Below, piece after piece: positions 33,923 to 43,366 of a stretch of 64,000 nt of DNA; positions within the stretch are counted from its first letter, which is position 1, and each line of letters starts with the position of its first letter. A program made the translations under genes and the position numbers. The notes under the pieces were generated by a model. That model was not told where the DNA came from. It ran no database searches and worked only from the letters and a program-made list of their open reading frames with translations. The stretch is taken from assembly GCA_027313705.1 (NCBI GenBank), contig DAHVDE010000026.1, forward strand, positions 1-64,000. The letters run 5' to 3'. This stretch comes from Actinomycetota bacterium. Lineage in GTDB: Bacteria > Actinomycetota > Actinomycetes > Streptosporangiales > Streptosporangiaceae.

Positions 33923-34996
33923 ATGGTGAGGGGCAATCGGGTACCGCCCGAGCCCTTGGCAATGACCGAACGAGCGGTGAGCACCGAGCAGCAGATGACG
34001 GTCGGGCGAGGAACCGGGACCGCCGGGACGACTACCGGAACCGTAGTCAGGTCAGGTGCGGAACCTGGATATGCGACAGGGCAGGACTTCGAGCAACCAA
34101 AGCGCGCCACCGGGCGTGGCGGCGGAGGGCGGTGGCTTGTCTGGATGCTGCGCGTCCTGGTTTGGGTGGTCGTGCTGCTGATCGGCTACCGCGGCGTGCT
34201 GGCGATCGTCGGAAGTTACACCGAGCCCGCCGGGGCCAGCAGTTCACCCGGGCAGGCGGCAGGCGGATTCCCCGTGCAACTCGCCGGAGCCTTCGGGCTT
34301 GAGTTCGCGCAGGTGTACCTGAACTTCAGTCCGGCCACGGCCGCGCAGCGCGCGGACGAACTCGCGCCTTTCCTGCCCGCTGGCACAACCGGCGACGCGC
34401 AGTTCGGCTGGAATGGCAGTGGCTCGCTCACCGTCTCGTCCGAGCAGCTTGCCGGGGTCGACGTCAAGAACGCGCACAGCGCCGTAGTCGACGTGCTTGC
34501 CCTGGCCAGTAATCAGATCATCGAGATCGGCGTTCCCGTCTACTATGCGGACGGCGGCATCGTGGTCTCCGGCCAGCCGGCGTTCCTTTCGCCGCCGCCC
34601 GGCCTGGTGCTGCCAGCACCGGGCAAGGCGACCGAGGACACGCAGGCTCAGCGGCAGCTCATGGTTCAGTTGCCCGCCTTCTTCCGTGCCTACTCTGGCT
34701 CTGATGTCGCGAAGATCAGCCAATTCGCGGCACCAGGTGTTAAATTGTCCGGTCTGAATGGCGAGGTCGAGTTCGGTAGCATCCTGAGCGTGACCGTGCC
34801 GGCGTCATCCGGGTCGGCCAGGCAGATCACGGTGACCGTCGCGTGGTTGCCTGCTAGCTCGCCTGCCGCGGGAGTGACGGGCGGCGGCCGGGCCCAGATC
34901 GACATGACTTACGCCATGACCGTGGTAGTGCGGGCCGGGCACTGGTATGTCAGTTCGATCGGAGCTTCGACCGCTTTGCCTGGACCGTCCTCATGA
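33923..34996 (+). CDS. TcpC-like conjugation channel protein
   Basis: A protein of about 357 residues. A polar cytoplasmic N-terminus (Thr/Gly-rich) is followed by one membrane helix (WLVWMLRVLVWVVVLLIGYRGVLAI, about residues 72-97). Then come two NTF2/VirB8-like extracellular domains: FPVQLAGAFGLEFAQVYLNFSP and LPAFFRAYSGSDVAKI open them, and ITVTVAWLP and HWYVSSIGA close the second. This architecture matches TcpC/conjugal transfer proteins of Gram-positive type IV secretion systems. The start at 33923 has AGGAGAG just upstream; the frame is open to 33713. It heads a seven-gene operon. The expected role is scaffold in the membrane, contacting VirB6- and VirB4-like partners. Confidence 0.82.
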   Translation: MVRGNRVPPEPLAMTERAVSTEQQMTVGRGTGTAGTTTGTVVRSGAEPGYATGQDFEQPKRATGRGGGGRWLVWMLRVLVWVVVLLIGYRGVLAIVGSYTEPAGASSSPGQAAGGFPVQLAGAFGLEFAQVYLNFSPATAAQRADELAPFLPAGTTGDAQFGWNGSGSLTVSSEQLAGVDVKNAHSAVVDVLALASNQIIEIGVPVYYADGGIVVSGQPAFLSPPPGLVLPAPGKATEDTQAQRQLMVQLPAFFRAYSGSDVAKISQFAAPGVKLSGLNGEVEFGSILSVTVPASSGSARQITVTVAWLPASSPAAGVTGGGRAQIDMTYAMTVVVRAGHWYVSSIGASTALPGPSS

Positions 34997-35066
34997 GCAG
35001 TACCTGGTCAGCACAGGACCTAGCGCGGGACCCCCGCAAGCCGTGCCCACTACCCCCGGAGTAAGG

Positions 35067-35321
35067 ATGTCACCGCAAATAATCGCCGCCGCATTCCCGC
35101 TGGCGCTGAGTAGCTCTGGTCTAGTGACATACCTTCAGGACCTGTTCGGGCCGCTGTTCCTGGGCATTGTCGGAATCGTTGCGATCTTCTTCCTGTTCAC
35201 CCGCGAGATCATCCGGTTTGTGCAATTCTTCGTGCTGGCGGTGGCGATCGCGGTCATTTTCTACGAGCCGACCATAGTTCGCTCGCTTGCAGTGGGCATC
35301 GCTCATGCGCTCGGAGTCTAG
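35067..35321 (+). CDS. Small membrane protein of the conjugation operon (TcpD-like)
   Basis: An 84-residue protein with two or three hydrophobic segments: FPLALSSSGLVTYL, FLGIVGIVAIFFLF and FVQFFVLAVAIAVIFYEP. Only a few charged residues are present (TREIIRFV between helices 2 and 3). ATG 35067 has GGAG five bases upstream. Size, topology and position between the TcpC- and TcpE-like genes fit the small TcpD/pilin-like inner-membrane component of such systems. Homology itself cannot be proven by eye. Confidence 0.72.
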   Translation: MSPQIIAAAFPLALSSSGLVTYLQDLFGPLFLGIVGIVAIFFLFTREIIRFVQFFVLAVAIAVIFYEPTIVRSLAVGIAHALGV

Positions 35322-35395
35322 GAAACTCATGGCGCTGAGTGCTATTTCCCGGCGTCCGGCATTCACGACTAGTTAGCGGAGGGGAGTGCGAGCAG

Positions 35396-37513
35396 GTGGA
35401 TTTGCCCACCTACACCAGTATCTGGCGGATTGAGAAGCGGCTTTACAAGCTATATGACTTCCGGCTGCCCATGCCGCTGCCAGTTGGTCAGATCACGGTG
35501 TTCGCGGCTATCGCCATCCCTTACGTGGTGCTGCTCACGCTGCTCGGCATCCCGTTGAGTCACACCCTTATCTGGCTTTACCTGCTCCCGCCTGGCGTCG
35601 CCACCTGGCTGGTGACCAGGCCGGTGCTCGAGGGCAAGCGACTGCCCGAGCTGGTCGGTTCTCAGCTGCGCTATTACCTGGCCGAACCTCGGGTCTGGTG
35701 CCGGATGGCCCCATCCTCAGAGAGCGACGTTACGGTGGTAAGCGCTAAAGTGTGGCGGCTGTCTCCTGACGTGCTGGCCCAGTTGAGCAGCCAGGTCGTC
35801 AGGCGCCGCGCGAGCCGCGCGGAAGTGATGCCGACTCTCAGGCGCAGGTCCGCGCTGCTGCTGGTAGGCGATCCCAGGTCGGAGTCAGCATCGTCAAAGT
35901 CATCGTCGTCAAAGTCATCGTCGTCAAAGTCAGCCTCTCCGCGCGGAGCAGAGCGGGAAGCTCAGGATTCGGCGGTATTGCGTCAGGAAGTGCGGCGACC
36001 TTTGACACCGCGCCGGGAGACACCGCGCCAGGAGACACCGCGCCAGGAGACACCGCACCAGGAGGCACGGCGCTCGGAAGTTCCGCCTGTGGCCTCGGCC
36101 GCGCCGCGGCAGGAACGGCAGCCAGAAGGCGGGCAGCCGGCGCCGGCACGTACCGGGATAAGGCTGCGCGGACGCGGCGCGGCGGCTGGCTTCGGCCTGC
36201 CGGCCGGCCAGCCGGTGCCCACCGGGCAGCCGGCACCGCCGGCTCAGGCTGGCAGCCGGCCGGAGAGGCTTACCGCCGACCGGCCGCCAGCCCCGGCAAT
36301 GTCGCTGCTGCCTGGTCGGCCAAGGGCGATCGACAGGCCGGCCGGTCAGGGCCGGCCGGCTCCGCTTGGGCGGCCGCTTCGCTCACCCACCGCCCCTCCG
36401 GCCAGAACGCCTGTGCCGCCCGCGCCTGTGTCTCCTGCGGCTGCCGCGCCTGTGTCTCCTGCGGTGCAGGCTGCGGTGCAGGCCGTGCCTGAGCCTGCGG
36501 TGCAGGCCGTGCCTGAGCCTGCCGAGGCCGGCTCGCGGACGAGCGTGACCGTGGTTAGCCCGGCCGCGAACCGTGGTGTGCCGCTTCCTGTTGAGCGCGC
36601 CCTGGCCGACCCTTCGGCCAGGCGCAATGACGGCCGTACTGGCCGGGTTAGCGTCGTGCCGGGCGGGCACCGGCCAGGCAAGCCCGACCAGCTTCAGCGC
36701 GACAGGGTTCGTGCGCAGCTTCCGCTCAAGGGTCATCGCAGCGTGATAGTGCTCGGCTGCACGGTCGGTGCAGGCCAGACCATAACGGCGCTGCTGACCA
36801 GTGAGGTGCTCGCCAGCTTGCGATCTGATTCGGTCGCCGTGCTTGACCTCAATCCAGCCGCCGAGTCGCTCGCCGAGCGTGCGCTCGTGCGGCCCGCGCT
36901 CGGCCAGGCAGCCTCGCTCGCGTCTTCACGCCTGAAGGTGCTCAGCGCTCCGCCTTTCCCTGGCGGCGGCATCGACCCCGCTGCCGCCGCGACTGCTTTC
37001 GAGCAGGCCCGCAGCGGACATCAGATCCTGATCGCCGACCCGGCCACGGTCGCGGTGCCCAGACTGCTGCCCGCCGCCGATCAGCTGATCCTCGTTGCGC
37101 CGGCCAGTTCGGCCGCCTCCCATGCGATCAGCATGACCTTCGAGTGGCTAGAAGCGCACGGCGAGGCCGACCTGGCCGCCGGGGCGATCATGGTCATGAA
37201 CGGGGTGAGCCGCCCTAGCCTGGCCCATGTCGAGCAGGCAGAACGCGTGTGCATCGGCCGCTGCCGCGCCATAGTCCGCATCCCGTGGGATGACCAGCTT
37301 CAAAATCTCTCCTCGGCCAGAAGGCCCGTGGCAGCGCAAGGGCAGCATTCGTCCGCGCACCAATGGGCGGGAGTGCTCAGCCCTGGCACCGTCAGCGCAT
37401 GCACCGCGCTTGCCGGGGTGCTCGTCGCCGCGCTTGCCGGTCCAGAGCCTGACCAGTCACCGGACCAGGCCGGTGATCCGGCTACCTCCGCGATCGGACA
37501 GGCGGCCAGATGA
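35396..37513 (+). CDS. TcpE-like membrane protein fused to a degenerate MinD/ParA-like domain
   Basis: A protein of about 705 residues. The N-terminal 130 residues resemble TcpE/PrgI-type proteins: SIWRIEKRLYKLYDFRLPMP, two membrane helices (VFAAIAIPYVVLLTLLGIPL and TLIWLYLLPPGVATWLV). A repeat-rich disordered middle follows (about residues 150-430, Ser/Lys, Arg-Gln-Glu-Thr-Pro and Pro/Ala repeats). The C-terminal 250 residues have a MinD/ParA-like Rossmann pattern: SVIVLGCTVGAGQT at the P-loop position (454-462), AVLDLNPAAESLAERAL, HQILIADPATVAVPRLLPAADQLILV and AGAIMVMNGVSR. The loop lacks the Lys of a true Walker A, so ATP hydrolysis is doubtful. GTG 35396 follows GGAGGGGAG. The stop overlaps the VirB4-like gene. 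Confidence 0.78.
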   Translation: MDLPTYTSIWRIEKRLYKLYDFRLPMPLPVGQITVFAAIAIPYVVLLTLLGIPLSHTLIWLYLLPPGVATWLVTRPVLEGKRLPELVGSQLRYYLAEPRVWCRMAPSSESDVTVVSAKVWRLSPDVLAQLSSQVVRRRASRAEVMPTLRRRSALLLVGDPRSESASSKSSSSKSSSSKSASPRGAEREAQDSAVLRQEVRRPLTPRRETPRQETPRQETPHQEARRSEVPPVASAAPRQERQPEGGQPAPARTGIRLRGRGAAAGFGLPAGQPVPTGQPAPPAQAGSRPERLTADRPPAPAMSLLPGRPRAIDRPAGQGRPAPLGRPLRSPTAPPARTPVPPAPVSPAAAAPVSPAVQAAVQAVPEPAVQAVPEPAEAGSRTSVTVVSPAANRGVPLPVERALADPSARRNDGRTGRVSVVPGGHRPGKPDQLQRDRVRAQLPLKGHRSVIVLGCTVGAGQTITALLTSEVLASLRSDSVAVLDLNPAAESLAERALVRPALGQAASLASSRLKVLSAPPFPGGGIDPAAAATAFEQARSGHQILIADPATVAVPRLLPAADQLILVAPASSAASHAISMTFEWLEAHGEADLAAGAIMVMNGVSRPSLAHVEQAERVCIGRCRAIVRIPWDDQLQNLSSARRPVAAQGQHSSAHQWAGVLSPGTVSACTALAGVLVAALAGPEPDQSPDQAGDPATSAIGQAAR
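35888..36065 (+). repeat. In-frame 15-bp tandem repeats within the TcpE-like gene
   Basis: Two separate arrays keep the reading frame. The first, about 35888-35935, is three copies of TCGTCAAAGTCATCG encoding SSKSS units. The second, 36006-36065, is four copies of CACCGCGCCAGGAGA-like sequence encoding RQETP units. Both lie in the disordered linker. Copy number probably varies between strains. Confidence 0.85.
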
Positions 37514-40131
37514 TGCGGTCCACGGCGCGTAACCGGCTTTCCGTCAGGTACTTCGATGACCGGATCTTGCTGACCGAGACGCACGCCTGGGCCTACTTCC
37601 GGGTACCGACCATCTCCTACGAGTTCCTGACCGGCATCCAGCGTGAGGCCCTGGCTACCAACCTGACGGTCGCCATGGCCGGGATCAGGATGGCCGACGC
37701 CGAAGTCCACCTGCGGATCGCGCATCGAAGCTACCCGGCCGCGCAGTGGGCGACCGGATTGCATGTAACCTCCGACGGCGGCCCTGGCTGGCTGCCTTAC
37801 CTGGATGAGATGTACCGGCAGGTCTGGGCAAAGGATTTTTGGACCAAGGAGGTCTACCTCGGCGTCAGGCTCGGCCAGCGGGGGGTCAGGGCGCAGCTTG
37901 CCGGCGGGGCGCTCGCTTCGATCGTGAACACCTACCGCGCAGGCGAGCAGGTGCTCGGCATCGAGGATCCGGCCGTGGCGCCCGCGGAGATCGTGCGGTG
38001 GACGGAGCAGGCAGAACGGGTCGGCAGGACCCTTGGAGCCAGTTCGCTGGCGGCCAGGCACGCGAGTGCCGACGACGTGGCCTGGTTGTTCCGCCACGCG
38101 CTTACCGCCGGGCTCGGTGACCCTCCGCCGACCGCCGTACGGAAACGGAAGTGGGGTTTCGGCGAGATCGAGTCGCTGGTGGAAGGCGAGGTCCACAACG
38201 GCCGGTCCGTTCTGCGCATCGTCCATCCGGCCGGCGAATCGTGTGTGGCCTTTCTTTCCTTTACCAGATTCCCCGACGTGATGTACTTCCCTGAAGGAGA
38301 ACCCTGGCTGCATTACGCCGACTCGCTGCCTTTCCCCGTCGAAGCGAGCCTGCGGATGAAGCTCATACCTCCCGCCAAGGCGAGCAAGGACGTCAGCCGC
38401 AGGCTGGCGCACGCCAGGGACATGGATGCCCACATCAGGGAGGCGGGCGCCGACCTGCCGATAGCTCTCGCCGAGCAGATCGAGGCGGCCAGGCTGCTTG
38501 AGCACGGCATCACCAAGGAGCGGCTGCCCTTCGTTTACGGGTGGCACCGGCTGGCGGTCACCGCACCGGACCGTGAGCTTTGCCTGCGGCGGGCCGATGC
38601 GGTGACAGAGCATTACCGCGACATAGGCATCGATGTCGTGAACTCGACCGGCGACCAGTTCTCGCTGCTCTGCGAGTCGTTGCCTGGCGACAAGGTGAGG
38701 CTCAACTCCTACCTGCAAAGGCAACCGCTCTACACGATCGCTGGCGGCATGCCGACGGCCACCGTTGATCTCGGCGACCGGCCCACCGATGAGGCCGGCT
38801 GGGTCGGGCCTTACATAGGCGAGACGATCGGCAGGGCCAGGTCGGTCGTGCACTTTGACCCGCTGGTCGCGGCCGCGCGTAACCGGCCGACGGCGGTGGC
38901 CATCACTGGCGAGCCAGGCGGCGGCAAGACGACCCTGGCACTCCTGCTCATACTCCAGCTCGCCTTGCGTGGCGTGACGGTAGCCGTCATTGACCCCAAG
39001 GGCGATGCCGAGTCGCTGGTCAGGCTGCTCGCGCACCGGGGCAGACGGGCGCGGGTGCTGCCGCTCGGCAGTGCGGCTGCGGGCTTGCTCGACCCGTTCT
39101 CTTTCGGCGATGACCTGGCTGAGCGCCGCACCATGGCCGCTGAAACGCTGAGGCTGCTGCTGCCAGGCATGAGCGAGGAGCGCGAGAGCGCGATGATCCA
39201 GGCGGTCGGCGCGGTTTCTGCCGCTGACCGGCCGAGCCTTGGCAAAGTCGTCGAGCATCTGGAGGCGGCGGCGGATCCGGCGTCGAAGAATCTGGGCGCG
39301 GTGCTCAGGTCGATGTCGGAAATGCGCTTGGCGAGGCTTTGCTTCTCGCCGTCAGGCGGCGACCAGATCGACGCGGAAGGCTGGACCACCGTGTTCACGC
39401 TCGGCGGCCTGACCTTGCCCGAGTCTGGTCTGAAGCGGGATGACTACTCCTACGAGCAGCGGCTGTCTGTCGCCCTGCTTTACCTGGTGTCGCAGTTCGC
39501 CAGGCGCCTGCTTAACGACATGGACAGGCGGATACCCAAGGCGATCGTGCTCGACGAGGCATGGGCGGTGACATCGACGCCTCAGGGCGCGAAACTCATC
39601 CCTGAGGTGTCGAGGATGGGCCGGTCAAGGAATACCGCACTGATCCTCGTCTCACAAAATGCGAGTGACTTGCTCAACGAGCAGGTGACCAACTGCATCT
39701 CCGCCGTCTTCGCGTTCAGGTCAACCGAGCGAGCCGAGGTCGCCAGCGTGATGTCGCTGCTCGGGGTCGATCTTTCCGACGAGCACGCGGCGGCGTTGCG
39801 CAGCCTCGGCAACGGCGAGTGCATCTTCCGCGACCTTGATGGCCGGGCTGGCCGGATCATGGTCGACCTGATCTCCGACGAGCTGCGGCGCTGGCTCGAC
39901 ACGAACCCGACCAGGGCCAGATCGGGTGACTCACCCCTGCCGTCCGATCAGGTCCGCCAAGCGAGCGAGCCGGCCGGCAACGGCCATCCGCCAGGCCGGA
40001 TGCCCGGCCGTGGCTTCCCTGCGGTCAGCTCAGAGCAAGCCTGGGTGCGTCCCACTGCGGGACCTATGCACACAGGTTCGGCTCAGGCGAACCCGACGCA
40101 GACACCTTCCCAGTTAGCCCGCGCCGACTGA
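37510..40131 (+). CDS. VirB4-like conjugation ATPase
   Basis: This 873-residue AAA+ ATPase energises the type IV secretion channel. The N-terminal 400 residues are the VirB4 docking domain (RYFDDRILLTETHAWAYFRVP, then VYLGVRLGQRG). The C-terminal motor has AITGEPGGGKTTLALLLILQ (Walker A, about residues 465-480), AVIDPKGDAESLVRLL, KAIVLDEAWAVTSTPQGA (Walker B, D682/E683), SRMGRSRNTALILVSQNASDL and ISAVFAFRSTERAEVA. A Pro-rich tail of about 60 residues follows. The start overlaps the TcpE-like stop by four bases. It lacks membrane helices, so it is cytoplasmic and held by partners. Confidence 0.88.
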   Translation: MMRSTARNRLSVRYFDDRILLTETHAWAYFRVPTISYEFLTGIQREALATNLTVAMAGIRMADAEVHLRIAHRSYPAAQWATGLHVTSDGGPGWLPYLDEMYRQVWAKDFWTKEVYLGVRLGQRGVRAQLAGGALASIVNTYRAGEQVLGIEDPAVAPAEIVRWTEQAERVGRTLGASSLAARHASADDVAWLFRHALTAGLGDPPPTAVRKRKWGFGEIESLVEGEVHNGRSVLRIVHPAGESCVAFLSFTRFPDVMYFPEGEPWLHYADSLPFPVEASLRMKLIPPAKASKDVSRRLAHARDMDAHIREAGADLPIALAEQIEAARLLEHGITKERLPFVYGWHRLAVTAPDRELCLRRADAVTEHYRDIGIDVVNSTGDQFSLLCESLPGDKVRLNSYLQRQPLYTIAGGMPTATVDLGDRPTDEAGWVGPYIGETIGRARSVVHFDPLVAAARNRPTAVAITGEPGGGKTTLALLLILQLALRGVTVAVIDPKGDAESLVRLLAHRGRRARVLPLGSAAAGLLDPFSFGDDLAERRTMAAETLRLLLPGMSEERESAMIQAVGAVSAADRPSLGKVVEHLEAAADPASKNLGAVLRSMSEMRLARLCFSPSGGDQIDAEGWTTVFTLGGLTLPESGLKRDDYSYEQRLSVALLYLVSQFARRLLNDMDRRIPKAIVLDEAWAVTSTPQGAKLIPEVSRMGRSRNTALILVSQNASDLLNEQVTNCISAVFAFRSTERAEVASVMSLLGVDLSDEHAAALRSLGNGECIFRDLDGRAGRIMVDLISDELRRWLDTNPTRARSGDSPLPSDQVRQASEPAGNGHPPGRMPGRGFPAVSSEQAWVRPTAGPMHTGSAQANPTQTPSQLARAD

Positions 40132-40151
40132 TACCCCCCAGGAGCCATCCG

Positions 40152-42701
40152 ATGCTCAAAGTCCCGCGGCTGGCCCGCAAGACCGCTGTCGCGTTGATCG
40201 CCCTCATCGCGCTGAGTTGCGTGCCGCACAGTTCAGGCGCGCCTGCCGCCGCGTACGCGAGCGGCAGGCGGCCCGCGTCCATCGAGGCGACGACGGTGGC
40301 CAAGGTGACTCCGGCCGCCCCTTCCTCGGGCGGCGGCATCTGCTCGGTGCCGGGCATCGGCGACATCGGCGGGTTGCTCGGCTTCTGCTCGCTCGGAAAG
40401 TCGGGCATCACCGGCGCGCTGAACAATCTGTGCGAGCCTGGAGTGCCAGAACCCGAGTCGACTACGGCAGGTATCGATTCGCTGGTCGAGCCGCCCGCCA
40501 CCACAGGCAAGCCGATCGCCACTCCTTATAACGAGTACGGAATGGCCGGCCAGTACTGGGCCGCTACCGACCTGCAGTGCTCCGACATGACCTCGCTCAT
40601 CGGCAACGACGTGGCGGGGATGATCTTTGACTTCGCCAAGGCATTTGACCGGGTCACTATCACCGTCTACCAGGCTTCGGCCAGCAACGGCATACTCAAC
40701 TGGCTGCAGAGCGTCACCGACCGCCTAGTGAGCGGGATCGGCAACGCGATCTACTTTCCTTACGTCGCGCTCGTCGTGATCATCGGCGCGATCTGGCTTG
40801 CCTGGCAGGGCCTGGTGCGCAAACGAGCCAGCCGTACCATAGAAGGCACTATCTGGATGGTCGTGGCTTGCGCGGCCGCACTCTGGCTGATCGGCAAGCC
40901 GGCCGACTTCACTGGCATAGGCACCGGTGTGTCCGATGGCATCAGCACGGCGCTCAACACCGCGTTCGCGCATCTGCCCACGCCAGGTGCAGCAACCTGC
41001 CTGCCGGTGACTTCGAGCGATCCGCAGATCAGCCCGACTAGTTTTGCATATACGTCCGGCCGTACCGTGGTCGATCAGAATGCCAACGAGCTTTGGACCG
41101 TCCTGGTATGCAAGCCCTGGCTGGAAGGCGAGTTCGGCACGACGACGTACGGAGCGCAAGGCCAGCCGGCCAACGTCGTGAACAGGTACGGCAGGTCGCT
41201 GCTCTGGGCTCAGGCCATCGCCGCCAACGAGACGCCGACCGCCTCGCTCATCAGCGCCAAACAGGCGGCTTACGTGGGCATCGCCCAGACCATGCAGCAC
41301 TCAGATCCCTCGACGTTTGCCCTGTTCCAGGGCAAACAGTGGACTACGAGGCTGGAAATAGCCTTCGCCGCCCTGCTGGCCGCGCTCATTGCCGGGGTGC
41401 TGATCTTGCTCATCTCGGTGACATTGATCCTGCTCAAGATCGGGTTCTTGCTCCTGCTGATCGTCGGGCCGTTTTTCCTGCTGGTTGGCACCCATCCAGG
41501 ATTCGGGCGCGTCATCGCGGTGCGCTGGTTCGAGTTGCTCGTCGGCGTGCTGCTCAAGCAGGCAGCGGTAGCGCTCGCGCTGAGCGTGCTGCTCTACTGC
41601 TACGCACTGATCATGGGCACTCCTGATCAGGTGCTCGGGTGGGGACTGAAGATTCTCATGATCACGCTGGTAACGGTGGCCGTGTTTATCTACCGCAAGC
41701 CGTTCCAGCACCTGTTCGCTGCCGTCGGCTACGGTGCCATCGGTTCGACCGACCGGGCGCAGACCGACCTGACGCTGGCCGGGGCAACCGCGCGAGCCAA
41801 CACCGCAAGCGCCGTGTCGCTGGCCGTGCCTGGCCTGGCCGCTTACCGTGCCGCCAGGTGGGCGAGGAACAACCCGGCTCAGGCGGCGGGCATCGCCGCC
41901 GGATCGGCCGGCGTGGCAAGCAGCGCCGGCGTCACTTCAGCCGGCGGAGATGGTGGCATGGCCGGCGGTGACACCGTTGTCGTCGCCGGGGCTGGAGGTG
42001 GTTCCGATCCGGTCGCGGCAGGCGCCGCGGCTCAGGCAAGTTCCGCTTCGAGGGCCAGGGCGCGCGGTGGTTCCGCGGGTGGCTCGGCGGGCAACCAGGC
42101 GCCGCCGCTTCGCCTGCCTGGGACCGCTAGCTCGTCAGCCGGATGGGCAGGCGGTGGCTCGGTCGCCTCGGGCGGCGGGACTGGCGGAGGTAACCGGGCT
42201 GGCAATGCCCCGCCGGCGCGGCTAAGCGGGCCGGCGTCAGGCTCATCGGCGCCCGCGCTGCCGCTAGGGAGCGGCACCGGCCGCCCGGCCGGCTCAGGCT
42301 CGGGTTCTGGCGGGAACGGCGCTGCCCAGGCGTCTTCAGGCGGAGCATCGCCCTGGGCAGGTGGTGACGCCGCCAGGGTGCAGCGAGCCGCACCGCGGCC
42401 GCCCGCGCAAAGACCCGCCACGTCTTCCCGCCAGGCGCCAGCACCGCCCAGGTCGGCGCCACCCCAGAGCCAGTCAGCCCGCCCGTCGCGCGGCGGTACA
42501 TCAGGATCGCTTTCATCGCGGCGGCGGCTGCCTAGAGGTGGCGCGGAGTCGGCAAGCAGCGGTGGCAGCGGGGCTTCAGGGGACTCCGGCGGCGTAATGC
42601 CAGGCAGGCAAGGACCCTTCAGCCAGCCGCCGGGTCCTGGCGACGGCCCTGACAGCCAGCGGCCGCCGTTCTGGCTGCGGCCGTTCGGACGGAGAAAGTA
42701 G
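40152..42701 (+). CDS. VirB6/TrbL-like polytopic conjugation protein
   Basis: An 849-residue protein. It starts with a signal-like helix (TAVALIALIALSCVPHSSGA), then a Cys-containing extracellular part (GGICSVPGIGDIGGLLGFCSL, LQCSDMTSL). Membrane helices follow: YFPYVALVVIIGAIWLAWQG (about 200-220), IWMVVACAAALWLIGKP, a long pair LLAALIAGVLILLISVTLILL and GFLLLLIVGPFFLLVG (about 400-450), KQAAVALALSVLLYCYALIMG, and ILMITLVTVAVFIYR. About 290 residues of Gly/Ser/Ala/Pro-rich tail end the protein. This is the layout of the large multi-pass channel subunit. CAGGAG sits seven bases before the ATG. Its place directly after the VirB4 gene supports the role. Confidence 0.8.
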   Translation: MLKVPRLARKTAVALIALIALSCVPHSSGAPAAAYASGRRPASIEATTVAKVTPAAPSSGGGICSVPGIGDIGGLLGFCSLGKSGITGALNNLCEPGVPEPESTTAGIDSLVEPPATTGKPIATPYNEYGMAGQYWAATDLQCSDMTSLIGNDVAGMIFDFAKAFDRVTITVYQASASNGILNWLQSVTDRLVSGIGNAIYFPYVALVVIIGAIWLAWQGLVRKRASRTIEGTIWMVVACAAALWLIGKPADFTGIGTGVSDGISTALNTAFAHLPTPGAATCLPVTSSDPQISPTSFAYTSGRTVVDQNANELWTVLVCKPWLEGEFGTTTYGAQGQPANVVNRYGRSLLWAQAIAANETPTASLISAKQAAYVGIAQTMQHSDPSTFALFQGKQWTTRLEIAFAALLAALIAGVLILLISVTLILLKIGFLLLLIVGPFFLLVGTHPGFGRVIAVRWFELLVGVLLKQAAVALALSVLLYCYALIMGTPDQVLGWGLKILMITLVTVAVFIYRKPFQHLFAAVGYGAIGSTDRAQTDLTLAGATARANTASAVSLAVPGLAAYRAARWARNNPAQAAGIAAGSAGVASSAGVTSAGGDGGMAGGDTVVVAGAGGGSDPVAAGAAAQASSASRARARGGSAGGSAGNQAPPLRLPGTASSSAGWAGGGSVASGGGTGGGNRAGNAPPARLSGPASGSSAPALPLGSGTGRPAGSGSGSGGNGAAQASSGGASPWAGGDAARVQRAAPRPPAQRPATSSRQAPAPPRSAPPQSQSARPSRGGTSGSLSSRRRLPRGGAESASSGGSGASGDSGGVMPGRQGPFSQPPGPGDGPDSQRPPFWLRPFGRRK

Positions 42702-42709
42702 CCGATGCT

Positions 42710-43366
42710 ATGGAACTCACGCCAGCTCAGCGGATTATCACCTTCGCGATTGTGGTCTTCTTGCTGGCCGGGATCGGGGTCTACCTGTTCCTGCCCGAAC
42801 CCGGCGGCGCCGTGACGGCAGGCAGCGGCAGCCAGGCGAGCCCGGCGGCGGGCGGCCAGCCATCGGCCCACAGGACCGGCCGGGCCGCGCCTTCGCCCGT
42901 TCCTTCCTCGCCTGCTACCGAGTCGCCTGGGCCGGGCAAGGCGCCTGACATCTACAACTGGCTGCCGTTCACGCAGTCAGAACTGGCCAGCGCGGCGCAG
43001 GTCACCGTAAAGTTCGCGGCCGACTACGGCACGTACTCCTACCGGCAGGACACCAGCAGTTACCTGGCTCCGATGAAGCCGATCATCACCGGCCAGCTCG
43101 CCGAGCTGATCGGGCGGGCATACGCGACTCCTGGCGTGGTGTCGAGCAGGGATGCGGCCAAGCAGGTAAGCGTCGGCTCGGGAACGATCACCTCGCTGCG
43201 TGCCTTCGGGTCATCGAGCCTTACCTTCGTCGTGGCGCTGACGGAGAAGCTCACGACCACCAAGGGCACGACCGACCAGGCCGCGAACTACGCGATCACA
43301 GTGACCGGCAGCGGGTCGAGCTGGCAGGTCAGCAACATCGAGTTCGCCCTGGCCGGCAATCAGTGA
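42710..43366 (+). CDS. Single-pass membrane protein of the conjugation operon (VirB8/TcpC-C-like fold possible)
   Basis: A 218-residue protein: an N-terminal anchor (IITFAIVVFLLAGIGVYLFL), a 55-residue Ser/Pro/Gly linker, and an extracellular domain of about 130 residues. That domain opens YNWLPFTQSELASAAQVTVKFAADYGTYSY and closes TTKGTTDQAANYAITVTGSGSSWQVSNIEF. The helix followed by curved strands ending in a W-containing strand resembles the NTF2-like domain of VirB8/TcpC, as in the first operon gene. The next gene starts within its stop codon (GTGA). I do not recognise a named family beyond that. Confidence 0.72.
   Translation: MELTPAQRIITFAIVVFLLAGIGVYLFLPEPGGAVTAGSGSQASPAAGGQPSAHRTGRAAPSPVPSSPATESPGPGKAPDIYNWLPFTQSELASAAQVTVKFAADYGTYSYRQDTSSYLAPMKPIITGQLAELIGRAYATPGVVSSRDAAKQVSVGSGTITSLRAFGSSSLTFVVALTEKLTTTKGTTDQAANYAITVTGSGSSWQVSNIEFALAGNQ

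Noticed and set aside
37300-39258. 652-codon open frame on the minus strand
   Set aside because: It lies entirely opposite the VirB4-like gene, whose motifs are clear. Its composition (Arg/Gly/His-rich, no motif) is that of a high-GC shadow.
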